Assembly (NCBI GenBank): GCA_027487315.1
Contig: JAIYDW010000245.1
Span: 1 to 64,000, forward strand
Length of the DNA stretch: 64,000 nt
Reading direction: 5' to 3'
DNA from: Verrucomicrobiaceae bacterium
GTDB taxonomy: Bacteria; Verrucomicrobiota; Verrucomicrobiia; Verrucomicrobiales; Verrucomicrobiaceae
The translations under genes were made by a program, and so were the position numbers. Positions 52,615 to 60,243 of the stretch are shown here, in pieces (within the stretch, counting starts at the first letter, position 1; each line of letters starts with the position of its first letter). Under the pieces are notes generated by a model. That model saw nothing but the letters and a program-made list of their open reading frames with translations, was not told where the DNA came from and did not search any database.

Positions 52615-54699
52615 TCAATCACTATTAACGTCGTCACCGCTTTCGGGAGAAAGTCGTCGCACCCAGGAGTAGTCGAAGTAGAAATCGAGGCTGCCAGTGC
52701 TTATGTGGCGTGTCCTCCAAAGTTCGTTTTTGAAGTCGTCGGCACATTGACAGCGTTCAATGATTTGAAGGATTTGTGGAACGCTGAGAAACCAGCAGTG
52801 GAAAAAAGGTTTTTGTTGAGTCGAAACGATGAGCGGTTCAAGCTCACTGACCTGTTGACGGAGTTGTAGAATGTTCTCGTTCAATTCATTGAACTTTTTT
52901 AAATGGATTGGATCAACTGGCCGAAACTGAAGGTTGCTTCCGATGCGAAGAAACTGCTCCAACATCATACGATCTTGAAACGATCCATAATCGAAGAGCG
53001 TAATTGCGATGCGCTCGATCTGGCGATTCCGGTGCTCCAATCTAGTAGTCACGCCATTTTCGTGCAATTCTAGGTATCCCTGCTGCCGTAGAAGAAGTTC
53101 GTGATTCCCAGCTTGGAGTTGAGCTTCCAGCAGGCTACCAGCCAGATCGAGAAGGACGGCGATATCGGAGCCCGTGTTTGCCTTTCGGGTGAGAGGTTTC
53201 TTCTTCACTTCTAAAAGCATAATCGTGTCCTCAGTCTCAACGACAATGTCGCACTCCATCGTCTTGTTTTGATGAGGATATTTCCCTGATTGAGTGGCGA
53301 TACACCGTGACTTGAACTCACGCCGGAGAAACGCCTCGATAGCAAAGCCCAAATTGCCATCGAACTGACGGTCTGCCTGTCGAAGAGGAGTGAATACCGC
53401 CTCAATCGCACCTCGCGCACATAGTGCTGGTAGAAGAAGACAGTAATTCTCAGGATGCAGAGGTAAGCAAGGACGATGCGTGAAGTCTGGCAGCGTGTCA
53501 TCGGTGGGGCTAACATAACCTTGATTCGCTGCGGGCGGGGGGTGGGAAAGAACTTTCTCCAAAATAGCTGCCACCTTTTGCGGTGGGATTACTGCGCAAA
53601 ACTGAGCAACATCACGCCAATGAAAACAGATGGGCATCTGGGCCGCCAGCCCCATATTTAGGAGGGTCTCCGCCACTATAATCACCTCATCCAAGGTAGC
53701 GACATCAGCGATGACTTGCTGCCGCTGCTCAGAAGTCAAAACACCGCGAACGATGGCTATTGCGTGTGCGGGCTTGATCTGGTGGAGCGTGAAGAATGAG
53801 TCGAAAACTGCAAGTTCTTGAAGCCATCGCACCAGAGTATGCGTATCCTTGAACAGAGACTCCCAAGTGCTATATGGCTGCACATCGTGCATTGTGGCGT
53901 ATTGCGTGCTCAGCTCGATTAAGTCATGCCAATTTTGAGCAGCATACAGTGGAGTGGGTGGAGTGATGGGATATTTGGCCGCCAACTGGATCAAGTATCC
54001 CCATGGTACAGCGGGGCTTGTTTTGCCGACCACCGTACTGACTCTGCGCACGAGGTGGTATCGCTGCTGTTCCTGATCATAATACTCGCCTACACATATC
54101 CAAATTTGTCCGACGACACGGATTCCGCCGATCTCACGCACCAGATTGCTTAGTCGGGAGGTCAGCCTCGCTTCCGAAGCTGGGCCCAATGAAACGCGAT
54201 TACTCTGCACTAGAACCGTGTAACCGTGGTCCCGCAACCAGCGTGCCGCCCGTGCGACGGCAAACTGTCTCGAGTGAAAGCGTGGCAACATTTCGTCCGA
54301 CGTGCCCTCGCTCAAAGCAGAATAGTCCGCCGCTGCTTGAACGGCGACGCTCCAGTCAGGCGATGGAGCACTTGTGCCGGTCGTGTCGTGATTGCGCATG
54401 GCGTCTCGAATAATTTCCAGCAGCCTCGCGTAAGGCTGGCGCGGCGCATCATCCAGCACATTCCGCAGAATTATTTCATCAAGCAACAGCCGCACGTGTC
54501 TCTCCACTACCGCCTCCCCCAGAATTCCCAACGCACACTTTATCCTCGCCATAAAAGCGTCGGTAACTGCATCTCGCGACCAAGCGTTTTGTGAGTTCAA
54601 CCCAACATAACTGTAAAGCGCGGGCAAATTGTCTTGAATGGGTGTCACATGATCCTGCGTGCCATCCACTAACTCACTAAGTTTTTGAAGATCGATCAT
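52615..54699 (-). CDS. large hypothetical protein with PD-(D/E)XK nuclease motif
   Basis: 694 aa from the ATG at 54699 (MIDLQKLSEL). Most of the sequence is helical and unfamiliar. Residues about 450-560 show a restriction-endonuclease-like core: GNLGFAIEAFLRREFKSRC (helix with Glu), then MECDIVVETEDTIMLLEVKK with the D...E-x-K pattern. Such large proteins with a C-terminal nuclease core are often defence effectors or mobile-element endonucleases; nothing in the neighbourhood names a partner. It has cysteine-containing regions but no signal or membrane helix. Function unknown; nuclease fold moderately sure. Confidence 0.65.
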   Translation of the reverse strand: MIDLQKLSELVDGTQDHVTPIQDNLPALYSYVGLNSQNAWSRDAVTDAFMARIKCALGILGEAVVERHVRLLLDEIILRNVLDDAPRQPYARLLEIIRDAMRNHDTTGTSAPSPDWSVAVQAAADYSALSEGTSDEMLPRFHSRQFAVARAARWLRDHGYTVLVQSNRVSLGPASEARLTSRLSNLVREIGGIRVVGQIWICVGEYYDQEQQRYHLVRRVSTVVGKTSPAVPWGYLIQLAAKYPITPPTPLYAAQNWHDLIELSTQYATMHDVQPYSTWESLFKDTHTLVRWLQELAVFDSFFTLHQIKPAHAIAIVRGVLTSEQRQQVIADVATLDEVIIVAETLLNMGLAAQMPICFHWRDVAQFCAVIPPQKVAAILEKVLSHPPPAANQGYVSPTDDTLPDFTHRPCLPLHPENYCLLLPALCARGAIEAVFTPLRQADRQFDGNLGFAIEAFLRREFKSRCIATQSGKYPHQNKTMECDIVVETEDTIMLLEVKKKPLTRKANTGSDIAVLLDLAGSLLEAQLQAGNHELLLRQQGYLELHENGVTTRLEHRNRQIERIAITLFDYGSFQDRMMLEQFLRIGSNLQFRPVDPIHLKKFNELNENILQLRQQVSELEPLIVSTQQKPFFHCWFLSVPQILQIIERCQCADDFKNELWRTRHISTGSLDFYFDYSWVRRLSPESGDDVNSD

Positions 54700-54809
54700 G
54701 GCGGAACTATGAATTCCAATCATTCCTCTGCATAGCGAGTATTTGAAGTTCGAGTGTAAGCACTAGCAACCTCAGTGAACGTTTTTTGCTTCTCGGCGTA
54801 TAGCTGAAC

Positions 54810-56087
54810 TCAATGAGCCTCTTTGCGCCACCGCTCCAGCTTGTCTTCGACAACCGCCCGGTTCGTCGCAAACCGCTCCCGACTCCGCGCGATAAGTTTC
54901 TCGCGGCGGCCTTCGTGAGTTTCGATGGGTGGAGAAAGCTGGGTGCGTTGGAAGTGCATGGCGCCATTAGCGGACTGGTTGCGGATGAGGGTTTCGTAAC
55001 GCGGGAGATCGACGAATTGCCTTGGGTGGAATTCCTCGCCGAATTCGCCGTGCAGGTGCTCGGCATCGGCAAAGCCGACGCGGAAGGAGACGAGGGTGCC
55101 GACGTTTCCAAAGACGGCCTCCCGCACAGTGGGGGAGAGTTGGGCGATGTATTGATGGCTGAGGATCAGGTTGAGGCGGTATTTGCGGGCCTCAGCCAGG
55201 ATCGAGGTAAAGGATTCGGTCGCGAAATTTTGAAACTCATCCACGAAGAGGTAGAAATCGCGCCGCTCATGTTCTGGCTGTCGACTGCGGGCCATGGCAG
55301 CGAGCTGGAACTGGGTGATGAGCAGGGAGCCGATCAGGTTGGATTTGTCGTGGCCGATCTCGCCCTTGGAGAGGTTGGCGATGAAGATGCGACCCTCGTC
55401 CATGACGAAGGGGATGCTTACCTTGTTGCGCACCTGGCCAATGATGTTGCGGATGACTGGGGAGAGAAAGAGCTGACCGGCTTTGTTCAGAATCGGAGCG
55501 ATGGCCTCGCGCTGGAAGCGAGTGTCCCAACTCTCGAATTCGTTCTCCCAAAAGTCGCGCAAAAAGGGGTCATCCACGTGGTTCACAACCCAGCGACGGA
55601 ATACCGGATCGGTGAGCAGGCGATTGAGGCCGAGAAGTGTGGTGTTTTGACAATGCGCTAGGGCTGCCACGGCGTTGTGCAGGATGTATTCCATTCGAGG
55701 CCCCCAACTGTCATGCCAAAGGCTCTTGAACGCCCCGACAATGCCGGAGGCAACCAAATGGCGGTCATCTGGGTTGGCTTGAGCAAGCAAGTTCAACCCA
55801 ATGGGATGCTCACGGTCACCGGGGTAAAAATAGACGGTCTTCTCCGCGCGGGCGGGTGAGATGTGATCGAGCAATTCCTCCGCCAGATCGCCATGCGGGT
55901 CGATGAGGCCGACGCCATGGCCCTGCTGAATGAGCTGGAGAATAAGATTCCTCAGAAGCGTTGTTTTGCCGGAACCCGTCTTACCAATGATGTAGGTGTG
56001 GTAGCGGGCATCTGCCAAGTCGAAACCAAACGGCAGCTCGCCGCCCCACGCCTGCCTCATGCCGATGTGAAGATCATGTTCCTCCAT
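54810..56087 (-). CDS. HerA/TraG-like conjugation ATPase, short form
   Basis: About 425 aa from the ATG at 56087. RecA-like core with Walker A YIIGKTGSGKTTLLRNLI, DPHGDLAEELLDHI, a middle GRIFIANLSKGEIGHDKSNL block and Walker B FYLFVDEFQNFATESF, plus a SPTVREAVFGNVGTLVSFRV motif. It is a paralog of the ATPase at 33971-37081: several blocks align word for word (e.g. EARKYRLNLILSHQYIAQL versus GARKYRLSLVLAHQELAQL). It lacks the membrane part and nuclease tail. It likely pumps or couples DNA, maybe as a second motor or recruitment factor. TTG at 56099 is a possible alternative start. Confidence 0.85.
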   Translation of the reverse strand: MEEHDLHIGMRQAWGGELPFGFDLADARYHTYIIGKTGSGKTTLLRNLILQLIQQGHGVGLIDPHGDLAEELLDHISPARAEKTVYFYPGDREHPIGLNLLAQANPDDRHLVASGIVGAFKSLWHDSWGPRMEYILHNAVAALAHCQNTTLLGLNRLLTDPVFRRWVVNHVDDPFLRDFWENEFESWDTRFQREAIAPILNKAGQLFLSPVIRNIIGQVRNKVSIPFVMDEGRIFIANLSKGEIGHDKSNLIGSLLITQFQLAAMARSRQPEHERRDFYLFVDEFQNFATESFTSILAEARKYRLNLILSHQYIAQLSPTVREAVFGNVGTLVSFRVGFADAEHLHGEFGEEFHPRQFVDLPRYETLIRNQSANGAMHFQRTQLSPPIETHEGRREKLIARSRERFATNRAVVEDKLERWRKEAH

Positions 56088-56098
56088 TTGTGTGTTCA

Positions 56099-56240
56099 AG
56101 CCGCCCAGGCCAGCCGCCGCTCCTTAATTGATGAGCCGCACGGAAAGTCACCCCTCGTTTATTGGTGGTATCCATGCATGTCACCGAGCAAACGCCTTTT
56201 GGGCGAACCCGGCGGGTAACAGCAACTGGCCTGGGCGGCT
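56099..56240. repeat. 15-bp inverted repeat in the divergent promoter region
   Basis: AGCCGCCCAGGCCAG at 56099-56113 is the exact reverse complement of CTGGCCTGGGCGGCT at 56226-56240, with 112 bases between. It lies between the ATPase start and the Argonaute start. It could be two operator copies, the base of a large hairpin, or the ends of a small relict element. Bases 56241-56409 hold no gene; I see no convincing -35/-10. Confidence 0.5.
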
Positions 56241-56409
56241 GAATGATGCGTTTATTGTATCAGAAAATCGAAGACACTGCTTTAGGGCAATCTACGCAAG
56301 GGTCGAAGCAGGAGAATAAGCACGAAGTCTCTGCTTGCTGCCTAGGCCATCCGACGCAAAGATTTGATGTGCTGCTCGATTGCACAAGTTTTTACAGATA
56401 GTCTGCAAC

Positions 56410-58665
56410 ATGATTACCAACTTCTTTCGCATCTACCTGCCTTTTGAATCGTTTCAGATACAACGATTCAAATTCTCCGACGAGGCGTTCGAGAGCCAAA
56501 AACGCAAGCACAACCAGGACTGTTCGTTCTTTCGGCATGGCGACTACATATATGCATCGCCGAGGAAGGGGTGTGATCTGGAAGTCGGTGAGTTGGTCAC
56601 AGTCAACGTAACTGATCACACCAACGTGGTTTTGTCGCTGATACGGCACATGGTCTTTCGTGCATTTCGAGATTCGTTCCCAGACCGAGTACCTCAAAGT
56701 TTTTCACCGCTGCGATTCTTCTCTACGAAGGTAGAGCATGACCCGATGAAGAGGCTGCTGCCGACAGACCTACGGGGTTCAATCGCATACCCGAGGATGA
56801 TCGAGGTGGAGGCGAGATGTATTGTAGAACAGGGAATGCCAACATTCGGACTCCTGATTCGAAGCCGACAGCGTTGGCAGTTCAACCTGAGTTTGGAACA
56901 GTTGCACGCACAAGGGTTCGAACTGAAAGGACGCACAGTCATAGAGACACAAGTCATTCCCGGGCTTGCGGGTGTACTGGCACCGGATGAGTCGCTGCTT
57001 GGTGAGGTGATGGAAGTTACCGGAGACGATGCTACAGTCCAAACTAACGAAGGCATTGTTCGACGGAAGCTAGATAGCTTGCAACTTCAGCGCTCTCGCC
57101 ATCAGATTGGGGACTTTCTGGAATTCAGGATGGGGCAAGCCAAGGCCACTCAATTGTTCAAGGCATTTCAGCACGAGCGTAAGCAACACGAAGGCCCGAG
57201 TGCACCTCTTGTAGAAGCACAGAAAGTGGCAAACTGGTTTTGCGAAGCAAATTCCGAACCACGTCTCTATGAGAACGCCGACGGCTTCTGCTTCACGATC
57301 TCATTGCGAAACGGCTTTGTCGGCAATTCGATCCAGCTACACCGAACCAACCTTATATTCGACTTTGGACCGGGTGCATCCGCCGCCACACCACTAGCTG
57401 GACTGAAAAGCTATGGGCCATTCAATGCTGCTCGATTTGAACGGAATGATCTTCGGTTGTTGGCGTTGTGTCGTCCACAAAGTCGAGGTGCAATGACCGA
57501 GTTTCTCGGCCGGCTCATCGAAGGAATACCAGAAAGCAGATACTTCCAGCGTGGCCTGAAGTCGCTATTCCGCTTAACGTCAGTACGAGTGGAGGTGAGG
57601 GAGTTGAAAAGCTCTTTCCCAGAAGCCTACGAGGAGGCTATTGACGCTGCGATACAAGACTCTGAGCAGAGAGGAATCGACATCGCAATGGTTGAATGCC
57701 CGGAGGTTTCTGAGCGGCCGCCAGCCAGAGAAAATTCATACTATCGCGCCCGTGCCAAGCTTATGGCTTATGGTATACCTACTCAGGGAGTGAAGGGTGA
57801 ACACCTTCGCAAGAGAAGTGAGGCGCTTGAATGGACACTGGGGCCTATGGCGCTTCAAATCTACGCAAAGGTGGGAGGAACACCTTGGCGACTTCCTGCG
57901 AGCCAGAGTGTGGATAGAGAAATTCTCATCGGGGTGGGAAATGCCTTGGATCGTCCGAATCTTTGGGCAGGTGCCGAGCAGAGTAGAGTTGTTGGCATCA
58001 CGACGTTCTTTCTTGGAGACGGCAGCTATGTCCTTGGTGAGCGTCTCAGAAGTGTTCCATACGCCGAGTATTTTGAGGAACTTTTGCGTGCACTAAAGTC
58101 ATCAATCGAAACGCTTGCCAGTGAGTATGCTTGGAAGCAGGGGGATTCCGTTCGAATTGTATTCCACATATACAAACCGATCAAAAATGTTGAGGCTGAT
58201 GTGGTCGCTCGACTGATCAACGAGTTTCCACAGTTCAATATCCTTTTCGCATTCGTCACAATTTCAACGGAGCATCCCTGGATGATGTTCCGTGACTTCG
58301 AAAATCAGAACGGACAGTCTGCTGCAACGCTCTGTGAGCGTGGAGACAACTTGGTTTTCGACGAGCACCATTGCCTACTTCAAGTGAGAGGTGACAAGGA
58401 TCGCCCCAATAGGTGGCAACGACCACCCCATCCCGTGTCCGTTAAGCTTCACGAACGCTCTACCTACAAGGACTTGAAATACATCATGCAACAGATTCAT
58501 GACTTCTCTTTTCTCTCGTGGAGAAGCTTCTTCCCGGCGGAGCTTCCGGTCACAGTATTCTATTCAAATTTGATCGCCTCGGAGACATCTACGTTGAGCA
58601 AGATACCAGGATGGAATCCCGCGTTTATTGACAGGCACTTCAAAAGGAAACAATGGTTTCTCTAG
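56410..58665 (+). CDS. long prokaryotic Argonaute, catalytically inactive (long-B-like)
   Basis: 751 aa. N-terminal and linker domains come first, then a MID-like region (YYRARAKLMAYGIPTQGVKG; the conserved Y, K and Q of 5'-guide-phosphate binding are visible), then a PIWI domain: GGTPWRLP (489-496), GVGNALDRP (from 508), IVFHIYKP (583-590), FVTISTEHPW, and the end FLSWRSFFPAELPVTVFYSN-LIA. Catalytic tetrad positions are lost: the first Asp is Gly510, the third region is HIYKP, and the last is Asn720. This is the pattern of long-B pAgos, which guide rather than cut. It overlaps its downstream gene by 13 nt. It is the first gene of the pair; start ATG chosen at 56410. Confidence 0.9.
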   Translation: MITNFFRIYLPFESFQIQRFKFSDEAFESQKRKHNQDCSFFRHGDYIYASPRKGCDLEVGELVTVNVTDHTNVVLSLIRHMVFRAFRDSFPDRVPQSFSPLRFFSTKVEHDPMKRLLPTDLRGSIAYPRMIEVEARCIVEQGMPTFGLLIRSRQRWQFNLSLEQLHAQGFELKGRTVIETQVIPGLAGVLAPDESLLGEVMEVTGDDATVQTNEGIVRRKLDSLQLQRSRHQIGDFLEFRMGQAKATQLFKAFQHERKQHEGPSAPLVEAQKVANWFCEANSEPRLYENADGFCFTISLRNGFVGNSIQLHRTNLIFDFGPGASAATPLAGLKSYGPFNAARFERNDLRLLALCRPQSRGAMTEFLGRLIEGIPESRYFQRGLKSLFRLTSVRVEVRELKSSFPEAYEEAIDAAIQDSEQRGIDIAMVECPEVSERPPARENSYYRARAKLMAYGIPTQGVKGEHLRKRSEALEWTLGPMALQIYAKVGGTPWRLPASQSVDREILIGVGNALDRPNLWAGAEQSRVVGITTFFLGDGSYVLGERLRSVPYAEYFEELLRALKSSIETLASEYAWKQGDSVRIVFHIYKPIKNVEADVVARLINEFPQFNILFAFVTISTEHPWMMFRDFENQNGQSAATLCERGDNLVFDEHHCLLQVRGDKDRPNRWQRPPHPVSVKLHERSTYKDLKYIMQQIHDFSFLSWRSFFPAELPVTVFYSNLIASETSTLSKIPGWNPAFIDRHFKRKQWFL

Positions 58666-59858
58666 AACACAGACAAGATCTGGCGACGTTAGTCGCACAA
58701 GATTCCCAACTCCAGCGCCTTGAATCTCTCTTGAATGGAACAACAGTTCCACCAAGTAAAAGTGGTGAGTTGGGAGTTCGCGAACAGTTGCTCAGCGCAG
58801 TGGTGGACAACGATGCGTCTGGCTTCCGCCGCGTGGCTGACGCAATCGGGGGAAGACGCATAAGTCCAGAAAGTGACTGGTGCCAGGATGACTACCTTGT
58901 GTTCTTGCTGCTTCTCGGCCAAGAAAAGTTTGGGGAACGACTGTTGTTCGTCAATACCGTAATCGAAGCGCGAACCACAAACGTGAATCCTATCCCTAGG
59001 AAGCTCAATGACGTATTTGGGGCAATCTCCAGGCAGGAGTTCGGTATAGATGGTGAGTTCGGCTTCTTGAAAATTCCATTTCTAAACTTAGTCGGCAAGC
59101 TTCGAATCGGACCGCCAGAGGCAAAGAAAGTGTTGAAGGCCATGTCAAAGCCGGGATTGCTCGAGAACATGCCGCCGTTCCTTCGATTGTTGGCGCAAAA
59201 GGCTCACGACTTGGTTCTAACTGAGAGGTATCCAAGCGAGATGGAAAATGCGGCGCAATTGGTCGAGAGATTTGAATCCCATGCTAAAGAATTCTCATTG
59301 AGCGACTGGACGAAGGTGCTGACGGCTCTTCCTGGAAGGGTGCTTATTGCGATAGGAACTGCGATCATTGGGCTGGGAGTATTTCCAGTGCTGTTCGGAA
59401 TTGGAAAGGGGATCGTTGATGCCGGTCAAAATGCCCCGATCCGACTTCGGCCGGCAGGCCTTGCGATCAACCTCGTGCATGTGCCTGGTCCAGAGCTACC
59501 GCCAGAGGCCGCAGTTCTAGTCAAGTCGCTTCAGGCTCCGACCATAGAAACAGACCATCATTCACTCACTTTAGTAATTGAGGCCGAAGCTTTTTCGTCA
59601 GCTACTCCTGCCTTTGTCGTGGAAGTGTCTCATCATGATCATCCCATCAGGTCAGCGTTCGCATTTACAAAAAGTGCATCGACGGGCAATGGCTCGTTCA
59701 CCATAGTTCCCGTGGCTAGGGATGGAGGTCGTTTTCGTGCAATGGTTCCTGAGCAACCTATTGGAGCAACCCTCTGTTTCGTCGTGGAATTTGACGCTCC
59801 GTCTTCTGAGACTGAACAATCGGCTTCGCGCCGACTTGCGCTTCGTGCGCTAGAATAG
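58653..59858 (+). CDS. Argonaute-associated membrane effector candidate
   Basis: 401 aa. The gene starts inside the Argonaute 3' end (ATG at 58653, with AGGA 5 nt upstream, overlapping by 13 nt), so expression is tied to the pAgo. Residues 1 to about 225 are helical and cytoplasmic; about 228-255 form a membrane segment (VLIAIGTAIIGLGVFPVLFG); the remainder is beta-rich (HHSLTLVIEAEAF, FVVEVSHHDHP). There is no similarity I can name to nuclease or Sir2 effectors. Published long-B pAgo systems (BPAN with nuclease, BPAS with Sir2, BPAM with a membrane protein) suggest that the pAgo triggers this protein to damage the membrane. The trigger mechanism is inference. Confidence 0.75.
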   Translation: MVSLEHRQDLATLVAQDSQLQRLESLLNGTTVPPSKSGELGVREQLLSAVVDNDASGFRRVADAIGGRRISPESDWCQDDYLVFLLLLGQEKFGERLLFVNTVIEARTTNVNPIPRKLNDVFGAISRQEFGIDGEFGFLKIPFLNLVGKLRIGPPEAKKVLKAMSKPGLLENMPPFLRLLAQKAHDLVLTERYPSEMENAAQLVERFESHAKEFSLSDWTKVLTALPGRVLIAIGTAIIGLGVFPVLFGIGKGIVDAGQNAPIRLRPAGLAINLVHVPGPELPPEAAVLVKSLQAPTIETDHHSLTLVIEAEAFSSATPAFVVEVSHHDHPIRSAFAFTKSASTGNGSFTIVPVARDGGRFRAMVPEQPIGATLCFVVEFDAPSSETEQSASRRLALRALE

Positions 59859-59890
59859 TTGTGTTTGCACCAGTAGTCCATCCGTCGTCC

Positions 59891-60078
59891 CCCCACGTGT
59901 GATGGGCGAGGGCAGTCCGGCTTTTTGCCGGCTGGCCGCTGCGGCCGACTTCACGCGTTTGGTCATTGTCCGAGGGCGGTTAGCCCGGTTCCGGCATGAC
60001 CTTTGTCCGTAAGTCGATCAAGTCCTTGTCGCTGGAGGAAAACGCGTGAAGTCGGGCGCTGAGCCCGAACACGTGGGG
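59891..60078 (+). ncRNA. large structured RNA candidate, possibly HEARO/omega RNA-like
   Basis: 188 nt closed by a perfect 10-bp stem CCCCACGTGT/ACACGTGGGG. Inside: GGGC/GCCC, hairpin CCGGC-TTTTT-GCCGG, hairpin GGCCG-CTG-CGGCC, a 15-bp stem CGACTTCACGCGTTT/AAACGCGTGAAGTCG, and within it GGTCAT/ATGACC with GGGC-GGTTA-GCCC. The nested, multi-stem layout is RNA-like on the plus strand; no coding frame fits. The architecture resembles IscB-associated HEARO/omega RNAs that also stand alone, but I cannot verify the match. It follows the effector gene by 32 nt. Confidence 0.5.
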
Positions 60079-60243
60079 AACCCGTTGGCAAGGCCTGGCC
60101 GTGAATCACGGCTCAGTGAAGCCTTGAAACAGTCGTCTGTGCGGTAGCACGCCGTCGCGATTTTTCGCGCGCCCCTACATACCATGTAAATAGGGGCAAA
60201 TGTAGGGGGGGCCTAAAGGACATGTGGGTCAAAGTAAGGGCCG
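60079..60243. repeat. series of hairpins after the RNA candidate
   Basis: GCCGTG-AAT-CACGGC near 60098-60112, CGCGA-TTTT-TCGCG (60156-60169) and the inverted repeat CCCCTACAT (60172-60180)/ATGTAGGGG (60200-60208). These may be the end of a small transposable element (IS200/IS605-like ends carry such hairpins) or the terminator region of the ncRNA and of the thiaminase gene. No gene. Confidence 0.45.

Noticed and set aside
56392-57056. Minus-strand frames inside the Argonaute gene
   Set aside because: Antisense to a clear PIWI/MID protein; Cys/Ser-rich shadow.
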